Shown here piece after piece: positions 1 through 8,711 of a DNA stretch of 20,219 nt. A model generated the notes under the pieces. That model was not told where the DNA came from. It did not search any database and worked only from the letters and a program-made list of their open reading frames with translations. Each line of letters starts with the position of its first letter. Positions within the stretch are counted from its first letter, which is position 1. A program made the position numbers and the translations under genes. The DNA lies in contig CM012955.1 of NCBI GenBank assembly GCA_000181795.3, forward strand, positions 15,326,549-15,346,767. Reading direction: 5' to 3'. Source of the stretch: Trichinella spiralis (Eukaryota > Nematoda > Enoplea > Trichinellida > Trichinellidae).

Positions 1-111
1 TGTATTCTGACATTACATCCGGAAGTTTACATCAAATCTTGATAAATTTCAACAGGCAACAAATTAATTTACAAACAGTGGGAGCAGATTTATATATATA
101 TATATATATAC
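1..111. repeat. AT-rich left flank with TA dinucleotide run
   Basis: No coding signal is seen. An uninterrupted TA run (about 91-110) lies directly against the left arm of the inverted-repeat element that follows. It may be the AT-rich insertion target or an expanded target duplication. Confidence 0.6.
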
Positions 112-570
112 ATATATGTTACGTATAATGTAGAAAATTGCCTATTATTGATAATAGGCAAGCGTTTTCTTTTTTCTGGTGTACCCATTTGGGAATATTG
201 TACACTGCAGTGCCCTCATGAAAGTAGTATACGGTGTTTATTTCTACAATTCATCACTGTTGAATATTAAACATATTGGCAGCAACCGTTACACAATACT
301 ATCATGATATTCAGCTGCTGATAATATATTGGGAAACCTATCTGGTGAAACCGTTTTCTACACTGAACACACTGATTTCTGCAGTTTTTTTTGCAAACTG
401 TGCAATGACCCTTAGTACTTAACTGTAGGAAATGTCCACCAACATACAGCGTGACTTGTAAGCCATTTTTTCAATATTAGGCAAATGTTTACTGCCTACT
501 ATCAATAATAGGCAAAACGCTTGTCTATTATCAATAATAGGCAATTTTCAACATTAAGCGTAACATATAT
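112..570. mobile_element. Inverted-repeat MITE with near-palindromic 20-mers
   Basis: Positions 112-168 and 514-570 are inverted copies of one 57-bp sequence with four mismatches by eye; the outer ends read ATATATGTTACG and CGTAACATATAT. Each arm carries the near-palindrome GCCTATTATTGATAATAGGC (140-159 on the left, 523-542 on the right). A third copy sits just inside the right arm (494-513). The core of about 345 bp shows no convincing open frame. This is the build of a non-autonomous DNA transposon. A TA-rich target is likely, but the flanking TA repeats hide the exact duplication. The superfamily is unknown. It lies just upstream of a Mutator-like transposase remnant, but its arms are not seen again after that remnant, so I do not treat it as that element's end. 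Confidence 0.8.
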
Positions 571-671
571 ATAAAATCAGTAACGAACTACGTTTTCTCC
601 ATCTTACCACTTTTCTCTGTGCTTGACTTTTCTCTGATTTGTCTTATCTGATGGCTTACAATTTGCGTTTG

Positions 672-2102
672 GTTTCAAATGAAAGAGGTAATTACAATTT
701 ATTACATGTGAAGGAAGAGTTTACAATTTGAAACGTACGAACATGGAAGATAAGCAGTGGGTTTGCCGTCGGGTAATTCATATTTTATCTGATATCTCAT
801 TTCTGTTCATTCAATTCAAGTTTATCATGTAGATAGAAAAAGGATGCCGGGGTTCAATCCACACGAAATTGGATGTGGACGCAGTGTTGTTTTCTGCTCC
901 TCGTGCAAATGACTGCACCCCTGACAGTGACATCCTATATAAAATGGAGAAGAAAAATTCTTTTAAGCGACGGGCAACGTAGGAATTGAAGACCATTCCG
1001 CAGATTTACCACGAAGAAGCGGGCAGTGCATCTGCTGATTTGGAAACTGCTGGTCAGTTTCCAATGTATAAGAAACGTTCCATTTTTCCATTGTACAGAA
1101 AACGGGCACAAAAATTTCCAAGACTTTCGCTAACTCGCCAGCCGCTGGAGATTCCACCCCAATGACGAAAGCTGGTCGCTGCTTTTTGTTGTATAATCAT
1201 GTATATAATTTTATTTTAATGGTTTCTACAGAAGAAAATCTATCCATTTTATCTGTACATTCTGTCTGGTCCATGGATGGAACTTTAAAAATAGTTCCAG
1301 AATGGTACCAGCAGATGTTCACCATCCATGTTTTTATTGCGGGTAAATTAGTGCCACTTGTGTATAGTTTAACCGTCCAAAAGGATCTCTCCACTTAACG
1401 TGAAATTTTCGATCATTTAATTTTAAAAGCGGTAACGTGGGGGTGGTCCTTCAGCCGCAAACAGTAATTTGCGATTTTGAGACCGCGCTGATCCCTGCAC
1501 TGCATGGGACATTTCCGGGGGTCCACATACAAGGGTGTTACTTCTAATTCTGCCAAGCAGTTCTGCGGAAGGTGACGGATCTTGGGATGCAAATCAGCTA
1601 CATCCATGAAGCGGCAACCAAGAAAAAAGTCAAAATGTTGCTGGCAGCGGCTTTTTTGCCGCTTCATGATATACCTGCTGCCGTGGAACTGCTTGGCAGA
1701 GATGCTATTGGTTCAGTAGCAGTCTTGTTCAATTATTTCCGAGTGGAATGGATGCCCCCTGACAGACTGCCGCTGTGGAATGTATATAATTTAAATATTT
1801 GCACGAACAATGATTTGGAAGGCTGGCACTTCAAAATGAACCGATTTGCGGGGAAGCGACACATTGGCTTTTATGAACTGCTCCAGTTGCTGATCGACGA
1901 GCAGGGTTGAACGGAAACATTGAATCAGCAGGTAACATCAGGACGCGTCACCGCTAATGATTTGCACATCAAAAATAAAAAATATGAACAACTGCAGCAA
2001 CGCATAACCGCGTTGACTGCAGAATATGATGGTGATACGCGTACAATGCAGCAGTTTTTAAGTGCTGTGGCTTACCTAGTACCCGAGGCGGAAAATTATT
2101 GA
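672..2102 (+). pseudogene. FLYWCH-type Mutator-like (MULE) transposase, decayed
   Basis: Pieces of one transposase appear in order across several frames. A FLYWCH-like zinc-finger stretch with YNLKRTN and KQWVCRR lies near 690-780. A region rich in YHEEAGSAS and QFPMYKKR follows (about 1000-1120). The DDE core start WSMDGTLKIVP and FTIHVF lies at about 1270-1340. The C-terminal part at 1572-1910 has LLAAAFLPLHDIPAA, ELL and the signature WNVYN, then NNDLEGWHFKMNR. The last in-frame block ends at 2102. In-frame stops and frameshifts separate the blocks (for example after the QKDLST block at 1398 and after the block ending at 1910), so no single product can be made. Gene order and the EGWH motif are typical of animal FLYWCH-MULE elements. 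Terminal inverted repeats and target duplications were not located. Confidence 0.87.
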
Positions 2103-2680
2103 GTGCCAGTCTTTCCTGTACAACTGCATTGTTTATTTTTATTTACTCTGGTGCAGTTTTTATTGCTTTTCTATGATGATGTTTTATTATATTGTTTGTT
2201 TGCATTGTATTGTACTGTATTGTTTTATATTATATTGTTGTTTTGTATTACACTATGTTATACTTTGTACTGCTGAATAAACTGTTTAAGTACGATAGAT
2301 CAGCAGATTCTGTGCTATCCAAAAATAAATTGTCTGATTAATGTCTTCTCAAATAAATAAAACCATTACCTACACATTTAACTCTTATGTAAAATTCAGA
2401 ACATTGCAATGAGTATGGAAACAAAAATACCGCCATATTCTTACATAGGTGATATTTACATTAATACAATATAAAAAACGCCATTTTGCTCCAGTCTGTA
2501 TTGTATTCTTTTTTTATTTTTTCATCGTAATTTCATTCTCTTACTTTTCTCAATCTGAGAACAACAGAATTATTATAAAACAGTCAAAAGGATAAAAATA
2601 AAATTTGACAAATAAAATGCAGAGGAGTGACAACAAATGAAATTTAAAGGCGCGCGTCTCTCGGGAGGCCGTACACTAGA
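2103..2680 (+). other. A/T-rich trailer of the MULE and intergenic DNA
   Basis: No gene is seen. A T-rich, TTGTATTGTA-like low-complexity stretch (about 2150-2265) is followed by AATAAA at 2276-2281, which would serve as the transposase poly(A) signal. The rest is unremarkable AT-rich sequence with no recognisable inverted repeat to close the MULE. Confidence 0.5.
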
Positions 2681-2851
2681 TCAACCGGTAGCCGGAGCTG
2701 TCTGTGTCCATACATTAAGCAATAGCAAGATCGAGTCGTAATCCAGATAGATACTATCACCAGAATTCTTGAAATAAACAAGACAGATTTCACGTGCCAT
2801 AACAGACTCACAGCGACTAAAATTATTTGATCTTGATCGGGCATTCATCAT
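2681..2851 (-). CDS. 56-aa frame in phase with the 65-aa frame upstream
   Basis: This frame starts with tandem ATGs (2851 and 2848) and reads NARSRSNNFSRCESVM, then a mixed hydrophobic/acidic stretch (YLDYDSILLLLNVW), ending at TGA 2681-2683. It is in exactly the same frame as the 65-aa frame at 2870-3067, separated only by TAA and six codons. The composition looks protein-like in this frame. A different minus-strand frame across the same bases is also open (to 2644) but reads as a Leu/Ile/Arg-rich shadow. Possible explanations are a second exon (acceptors such as AATTTTAG lie inside it, but no good donor matches in phase), the remnant of a formerly longer protein, or chance. No homolog is recognised. 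Confidence 0.35.
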   Translation of the reverse strand: MMNARSRSNNFSRCESVMAREICLVYFKNSGDSIYLDYDSILLLLNVWTQTAPATG

Positions 2852-2869
2852 TATTATTCGTTGCAGTTT

Positions 2870-3067
2870 TTAACAATATAGACGTTTGTAATAAATATCA
2901 ATCACTTCTGGCCACAATGAATCACTTTCAAACGTTACTGAATTTTGATGCAGACTTTTTCCGTATGCGTTAGTGACGAAAATGACATCATTTAACGCCT
3001 GATGAAAAGCTTTTGATTTATCTTCCAAAAAATCCATTGAATCAGTAGGAGGTGAATATCCAGCCAT
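2870..3067 (-). CDS. Small unknown protein, 65 aa, with probable 5' UTR intron
   Basis: An open frame of 65 residues starts at a good initiation context (GACATGGCT) and begins MAGYSPPTDSMDFLEDK. It is acidic in its first third and rich in aromatic residues near the end (DIYYKRLYC). I do not recognise it. Just upstream a strong donor (CAAG|GTGAGT, exon end 3171) and acceptor (CTTACAG, exon start 3086) bracket an 84-bp interval. An in-frame TGA lies between that acceptor and the ATG, so the upstream exon would be 5' UTR and 3067 is the natural start. The frame ends with TAA at 2870-2872. After six further codons the same frame opens again for 56 residues (separate entry). No poly(A) signal was clearly assigned. 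It could be a short gene, the head of a longer gene with an unrecognised intron, or a gene broken by one nonsense change. Confidence 0.5.
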   Translation of the reverse strand: MAGYSPPTDSMDFLEDKSKAFHQALNDVIFVTNAYGKSLHQNSVTFESDSLWPEVIDIYYKRLYC

Positions 3068-3086
3068 GTCCCTTGTCTTATTTCAC

Positions 3087-3170
3087 CTGTAAGCTTCATT
3101 GTGCTTATCAATCGTATCTTATCAATCGTTAACTTTAACCATCTGGGTATTTGATTTGCTTGCAACTCAC
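3087..3170 (-). other. Probable 84-bp intron in the 5' UTR of the 65-aa gene
   Basis: On the minus strand CAAG|GTGAGTTGC at 3171/3170 is a near-perfect donor and GAAGCTTACAG|GTGAAA at 3087/3086 is an acceptor. The length is inside the range of the other introns in this window (57-344 bp). The sequence between them is also open in one frame, so retention cannot be ruled out. The upstream exon extends to at least about 3240 and then meets the border of the LTR-type fossil. Confidence 0.5.
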
Positions 3171-3324
3171 CTTGGTGATACTTGTACCCAAAGGCTCCGA
3201 ATAGCTGATTGAATTCTCATATCTGGGTAGGTTGGAGCAAGTCCTGAATTATGTGGAATTTGATAGTCGTCAGAAAATTAACTAAAGAACACATTAACGA
3301 TTCTCAACTAACATAAAAATAACA

Positions 3325-5428
3325 GTTGATCTTCAGTCCCACGGATTGAAGGCGGGACAGCACCCCTTCTAACCGCTCCAAAAGCTCCTCCTCTGTCTTC
3401 CCATAGACGACAATACCATCGAGGTAGACAAGGCATGTTTTCCACGTCAGTCCTCTTAGCGCAGTGATTCCCAAAGTGGGCGATATCGTTCCCTTGGGGG
3501 CGGTGGGAAGTAAGGGGGCACTTGGGGGGGGGGGCGCTTGAACACAATGTTTTATGTTTTGTGTTTATATTCATATTTAAGAATATTTATTAATTATTTT
3601 GTGCTTAATGTGAAATGTGTCTTCTTCATCTTCTTCGTTCATATTTATATTTGCGGTGGTGGCTTGACTGCGCTCCTGATCGACATGAAGCGATTATGTA
3701 TTAATTGTGGATGTGGAATTAATTAATTTGGCAGTTGTTGGTCCATGCAACTTTGTTAGTTGTTTTTATCTGAATAGCCTGGAAATCAGTCACCACACTG
3801 AAGTCACGTTCAACTAAGTAGGCTCGTTCCTCCTAGGTCGGCCTCACCACACAAGATGGCCTTCCCGCACTTCCTGAGTATGCTGCGTAGAACCCGCCTA
3901 CTCCGCGCGTAACACTCCGCTCCGTCCACTAGGGAACGTCCCCACTCTTCCAGATCGCCATCGCCCCTGTCTGGTTTCCCCTCCGTGGTTTTCCCAACTC
4001 CGGCTTCGCTGAAATTCGGTCTCACCAATGCGCAACCGATGCTACGTCGCTCATTTGGGACTGGCTCCCGCTCGATCTTGACTCCGTCATGGTCATCTCC
4101 CGGACTTGCTAGTCGATCACCTTGACGAACTGGTCGAAGAAGTTCGTACCCAAGATCCCCGGTACGACCAGACTCTCTACAACTGCGACGTGTATACGTC
4201 CTCTCCAGTTTCCGATCTGAAGCGACTACACTCCTTGGCCGCAGAGGCGCACCTTCCGCCAGTCATCTAGTAGGATGGAGCCTTTGGCAGCTCCAAAGGG
4301 CTCACCCCCGGTGGACTTGCGCCATGTTGGGAGCGGTACTACGGAAACAACCGCCCCACTATTCAAAAGGAGGGAAATCTCCAGCAAATTTACATTACCT
4401 GTAACAGAAGGTGATTGTCCAGCTTGGAGTTCCGACATCGCCAGGAGACGACCATCACTGGTTCCGCTGCTCGAAGCACGCGCCGACCGGGTTCGGAACC
4501 GCAGCTGGGGACAGTCTCGTCGAATGTGGCCCAGGTCACCGCACTCGAAGCACTCCATTGCTCTCCGTGTGGGTTGCAAGCGGGATGGCCGTTCCCGAGT
4601 CACCTCCATCTTGTCCAAGCGCTGGGCCAAAGCTTCCACAGTCTTGGCTAGGCCGCCGTTCCCCAAGCCAGTATCGTCGACTGCACTCCGTCGGCCTTCC
4701 TCGATTTCGGTTACTCTTTCTGCCCACTGGCGTGCCTTTCTGAGAGTCGCCGGCTCCCGCAGGCAGAGACCTCGATGGAGTTCTCTGGACGCCAGGACTA
4801 GGATGAAACGGCAGACCAATTCGCTCTCTGACTTCCCGGCTCTGCGTCCCACTTTGGCTACTTCGCGTGCGAAGTCTCGGATAGGCTGATCCTTTCGCTG
4901 CCGCAGCCACTGAAAGGCATTTCCAACCGGATCGGAGACTCGTTCCCGCCGTAGTCCTCCAGCAGGCGACGTTTGAGGTTCTGCCAGGAACTGTCCCGTG
5001 TTGACCCGGGCGGGAAGAGCTAACGTTGCACCGCTTCCGTCATAAGCAGGCGAACGCTGGCGGCTTGGTGGGAGAGTGGCACATCGGAGACGAAGAAATA
5101 GGCTTCGACCGTGTCCAGCCACTCGTTCGGATTCATTTCTGGAGAAAAGGCTGGGGGTAGGCCGTAACAAGCACTTGTGGCTCCCCTCAACGCCATTTCC
5201 CGGACAAGCCCTCAATGTAACGAGCCGCTCCCTCGAGCAAGTTCGTTCGCTTCCTCCACCGTGTTTTCGGCGCGTTAGTCGCTGTTCAGCGACGAATTGG
5301 TATTGACCGGCGGGTTTCCATTTCTTTCTGATTCGCGCTTTCCTGATGGCATTGTAGCAATCAATCAACAGGCAGTAAGTATATTTTTTATTGGCAACCG
5401 CGAGCAAGAACCGACGAATGAAGAGCAA
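3325..5428 (-). mobile_element. Ty3/Gypsy-like LTR retrotransposon fossil (gag, protease, partial RT)
   Basis: This is a minus-strand fossil that is much more G+C rich than its surroundings. A Gag-type region occupies about 4400-5300 with a CCHC zinc knuckle (CFECGDLGHIRRDC, near 4530). A protease-like stretch follows at about 4230-4400, and a reverse-transcriptase fragment (CLVYLDGIVVYG, about 3330-3440) marks the other end. The order gag, knuckle, protease, RT is that of Ty3/Gypsy-like elements; the family call is inference. It is broken: pol is mostly missing, there are several interruptions, and no flanking LTR pair is recognised. Another repeat has inserted into it (3462 to about 3790). 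Given the decay it is an old copy, but age cannot be measured without LTRs. Confidence 0.8.
3462..3790. mobile_element. G-rich repeat inserted in the LTR fossil, hAT-like end
   Basis: The segment opens with CAGTGATTCCCAAAGTGGGC, resembling the CAGTGGTTCCCAA ends of hAT-type non-autonomous elements. It continues into an unusually G-rich strip (3495-3538) with an 11-G run, then AT-rich filler. A matching inverted end and an 8-bp target duplication were looked for by eye near 3720-3830 and not found. The right border is therefore approximate and the superfamily assignment is weak. Confidence 0.35.
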
Positions 5429-5564
5429 GAAATTTAAGAAAAAATCTGTAGCTCAAATGATTCGCCTCTGTACAAAAACCAGAACTGACGAGCAGTTGAA
5501 TGATGATTTAAATAAAAAATGTTTAATATTAAACGATGAATTAGCTGAGCGTCAACAGTACTGA
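5418..5564 (+). CDS. Lysine-rich 48-aa frame at the edge of the LTR fossil
   Basis: A 48-residue frame starts MKSKKFKKKSVAQMIRL and ends with an acidic, helix-favouring tail (LILNDELAERQQY). Its composition is typical of a real protein C-terminus rather than AT-rich noise. The frame is also open upstream of the ATG for about 16 codons. A donor-like GGCA|GTAAGT lies at about 5373, so this could be the last exon of a longer gene whose earlier exons were displaced or destroyed when the LTR element landed. An AATAAA at 5683-5688 lies 119 bp downstream on the same strand, consistent with a genuine 3' end. It overlaps the outer edge of the minus-strand fossil by only a few bases. I do not recognise the product. 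Alternatives are a chance frame or a small basic protein. Confidence 0.4.
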   Translation: MKSKKFKKKSVAQMIRLCTKTRTDEQLNDDLNKKCLILNDELAERQQY

Positions 5565-5682
5565 TTTATTTTATTCATTGTCTTTCATTTCTGTATTATT
5601 TTGATTTTATACTTTTTATAATAATAATGTAAGCATTTGAAACGACGTTCATATACTTCCTTTGATTATTCACTTTTTTTTA

Positions 5683-5688
5683 AATAAA
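5683..5688 (+). terminator. Poly(A) signal AATAAA for the 48-aa frame
   Basis: Canonical hexamer on the plus strand, 119 bp after the TGA at 5562-5564. It faces a minus-strand AATAAA only 63 bp away, which marks a convergent pair of 3' ends. Confidence 0.5.
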
Positions 5689-5750
5689 CAATATAAGTAA
5701 ACAGAAAGATTTGAACGAAACAGTAGTGCCGTTTTTTATATGCTAGTATT

Positions 5751-5756
5751 TTTATT
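5751..5756 (-). terminator. Poly(A) signal AATAAA for the 578-aa gene
   Basis: Canonical hexamer on the minus strand, about 95 bp after the TAA at 5852-5854. Its spacing supports the last exon chosen for the gene at 5852-8025. Confidence 0.6.
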
Positions 5757-5851
5757 CTCAAAAGTGAACATTGATAAATGAAAATGCATCGAGTGTTTCT
5801 AGAAATACTGCTTTTCAACATTGATGTGCAAATCTGTCCTGGTGCGCTGAA

Positions 5852-8025
5852 TTATATTTGCAAGTAGAAATCACGTGACGCTTGTCCAGCTTTCTGCTCA
5901 GACGGATGATATTGGATGCCTATCAATGGATGTTCTGATGTCTGTGAAGGCAACGTTGACTCAGAATGAATCCAGTATTGGCAAGCATTTCCAATGCTGT
6001 CATTTACTAGAGAGGCGCAGGTCAAATCGATAACTTCATTTTTTATAGGAGGAATGTACGGAAAGCGGTTTTGCGCTTGTTCCCAAATTTCTGGTCGACT
6101 TGTTAATTGTGCTTCTAAAAGCGCAATCCAATAAAATGAATCGGATATGACTAATCTGACATGTTAATCTGTTGACATGACATGTTTATTTGACAAAACA
6201 TGACCGCAGATTAATAATAAAAAGTTTATTTTTAAATCAAAAGTTTAATTTTACTGAAGCGTTTTGTTATCATCATACTGCTATTTACATTTTTCATATA
6301 TGATTTTTGAAAAAAAAGATGTCGAAAAATTAAAATTTGGAGAATTAATTTTAAATTATTTTTACCAGTATTTCCAACGACAATCGATTCAGTTGAAGTT
6401 AATGTTTGCTCTAGTTTGCTCGATTCAGAACTTTCGGCAGTCTCGTAACTTTCTTGACTTTGCACAATGGCCGCATGCTGTTTGTGCAGTTGCCACTGAC
6501 GACGTAAATATAATTTTCTTAAACAAATTCAAGTTTAATGTTTCATTTTTATGCAAATGATTTTGTGCTTTCAATTATTACCTTAACTTTTGCCGTTTTG
6601 CATGCAATGTCAGCGGTGTGCTGTTGAGCGTTGGTAGACATGGAGTCCAAGAAAATTCATCACACGCGGAAAGTTCAGTGTTGGATTCAAAAGACGTTGT
6701 ACAGGTGGTTGAAGAAGAGGAACTTTTTTTATCATTTTCTGTTCGACAAAACATTTTATCTTTGGCCGGCATATTGTGATTCAAGCTGTGCAACTGCTTT
6801 ATTAATGAACATCTCAGTTCCCAGAGTTTGTTGTTGCATTCAGATTCCATTTTTCCGGCTAAATCTTCTGTCAATGGTCTGGCAATTCTAGTCCTGAAAT
6901 TAGCCTCAAAATTATCCCATTTTTCATATGCTGGTGAATTGAACAACAGTCTAGGCGGATTTGCTTTGTTCAGCTGCTGTCGGCCGAAGCAAAATGACTG
7001 ATGTATCGGTTTGGAAGTTGTCGTAGTACCATAGTCGATTTCCAAACTTCTCGCCTGTCTTGTTGGTATGTATGGTTTGCAATGGTCATCGAGTAATTCA
7101 AAACTTTTAATAACTCTGCCTCCCTGCTCAGCCCAAGCACTTTGGTGATTGTTGCATAAGTTTGGCTGCGGTGCACGTTTTAGTATGTTTTGACGCTTTT
7201 TACGGTCGACGTATATTTTACGCGGTTGCTGTTCAACCCAATCTGAAGCGATGAGACTATCATTTTCAGAAAATTGATCTGCTAATAAATCTTCATTATT
7301 TTTTTCAACTGGTAGTACAGGTGCAGTAGAACAAGCCCTATTGACTTTAGATTGACTAATGCATTTTTGCAACTCAGTGCCATTTTTCAACATTTTGCTA
7401 TTTGATTTATCTTTGAATGATAATGTGTTTTGAAATATGGTCAATCTTGACTGAGGGGAATGCAATGCTTGTCGGCATTGAAAATGATTAAATTCATTGC
7501 AGTGTTGCTGCAAAACTTCAGACGTCTCTTCTTCAACTGTCGTTTGATTATCTGGATGGGCAATTTTGATATGCTTTTCAGAACTGGATTTTCCTTTCGG
7601 ACAAAATTCCTGTAATGAATGCGTATATTGAATTTTAAAGTTATATTTGTCATTTTCTAAATTTAATAAAATATAAATCACTTCTTTAACCTGGAATCAC
7701 TTACGGCAACATTTCTGGAAGTCTCTATCACCATCAGATTACCACTGCATGGCTTGTTTTTATATTGCTGCTCATTTCCTTTGCTTTTTCTACTTTGACT
7801 TTCAGTTGCATATTCAAAAAGTCTGTTATTCAATCTGCTTCTTTTTGCTGGAGAACTTTTCTCACTGTAACATGTTCGATAGTAACATCTATTTTCATTT
7901 CTGAAACAATGCAAAATGGAACATAATGAACATAGGCATATAAATTTCATCATCATTATTTACTGATTGTGATTAAAAGGAAAATGACTAAAGGCAGAAA
8001 ATTTTAGTTCCACGGTAAAGAACAT
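5852..8025 (-). CDS. Unrecognised five-exon gene, 578 aa, probable nuclear protein
   Basis: Exons on the minus strand: 8025-7964, 7900-7705, 7609-6582, 6517-6366 and 6150-5852. All four introns (63, 95, 64, 215 bp) are GT-AG. Donors are GTAAAT, GTAAGT, GTAATA and GTAAAA, and the phases (2, 0, 2, 1) join every open frame without a stop, giving 1737 nt. The ATG follows an in-frame TAA 33 nt upstream. Exon 5 has no ATG yet is open for 98 codons (SFYWIALLEAQL, EIWEQAQNRFPYIPP). The product is hydrophilic and Ser/Gln/Asn-rich, with basic clusters at about residues 37-43 (SPAKRSR), 221-232 (DRKKRQNILKRA) and 420-436 (AKRQKLR, LYLRR), which resemble nuclear localisation signals. A serine run lies near 376-382. 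No enzyme motif, signal peptide or membrane segment is seen. Retention of intron 1 would allow an alternative ATG at 7956 with a hydrophobic start. I do not recognise the family; nuclear location is inference. Confidence 0.75.
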
Positions 8026-8239
8026 CTTAGTACAATGTCTTATGAGGGTTTCATGTTTTTAGATTTTGTGATTTAGGATAAAGCTCCTTTCGTGACAAGA
8101 AATTCTGTTTTTCATAAAAATCTTTTTCACAATACAAAATTTGGTAACTATATCAGTTTAAGTGATAGACTTTTACTACTGCAACAGAAGCAAAAACTAA
8201 ATATCAAAAACTGCATGATTGCATTTTTTATTTTATAAT

Positions 8240-8245
8240 TTTATT
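8240..8245 (-). terminator. Poly(A) signal AATAAA for the membrane microprotein gene
   Basis: Canonical minus-strand hexamer 45 bp after the TGA at 8290-8292, in an A-rich trailer. It separates this gene from the 578-aa gene downstream, whose start codon is about 215 bp further on. Confidence 0.55.
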
Positions 8246-8289
8246 TTTAATGATACTAGTACTAGCAATTAGCTAAATCAAAATTTTGC

Positions 8290-8711
8290 TCACAGTTTGC
8301 TATCTTGCTGCGGTTTAAAACATTGCTTGCAAAATATTAAACAGAGTATTACAAGCATCAGACCACCAATTACACCGCATACTAGCATGGCGATTGCTAT
8401 AAACGGTTTTGTTCCATCGTCAGTTTCCTAAAATATAGCACTTGGGTTTTTTGAAAAACTATTCATAAAGCATTGTTCAGTGCTGATCAATTTTTCAGAG
8501 CAATGTTCAGTTCAGCAGTGAATAAATAATTAAATATAAAAGACGAATAATAATTAATAGCAAAATTGAGCATGCATAAGATGAATATGAGAGATTCATT
8601 TGAAAAAGAAAAAGAATCGAATATTATTAAAAGTATTGCTTGTTTAATTTATATATTTTGTTTAATCTAATGTTTATAGCATTCCAATAAACTGCTTACC
8701 GATTCCATCAT
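8290..8711 (-). CDS. Single-pass membrane microprotein, 49 aa, ends in SKL
   Basis: Two minus-strand exons, 8711-8700 (ATG ATG GAA TCG) and 8427-8290, are joined by a 272-bp intron with donor TCG|GTAAGC and acceptor ATATTTTAG, both phase 0. The product is a short acidic N-terminus (MMESETDDGTKP), one strongly hydrophobic helix at residues 13-36 (FIAIAMLVCGVIGG then LMLVILCLIF), two juxtamembrane cysteines (CKQC, 37-40, possible lipidation sites) and a short basic tail ending SKL. An acceptor-like TTTCAG at 8787-8785 precedes the first exon, and all frames between it and the ATG are closed, so that stretch would be 5' UTR (UTR intron or trans-splice site). The second exon has an in-frame TAG right at the acceptor, so splicing is required. 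The alternative is that this is the terminal exon of a longer type I membrane protein with undetected upstream exons. The SKL end matches a PTS1 signal, but its use here is unproven. Confidence 0.6.

Noticed and set aside
4275-4889. Long plus-strand open frame of 204 codons
   Set aside because: It is antisense to the gag-like region of the LTR fossil; its openness follows from the G+C-rich sense frame and it shows no motif of its own.
7441-7653. 70-codon minus-strand frame overlapping exon 3 of the 578-aa gene
   Set aside because: It would be reached from exon 2 through an acceptor at AAATTTAG, but it reads as Lys/Ile-rich noise. The acceptor CATTACAG at 7610 keeps the long exon 3 frame in phase.
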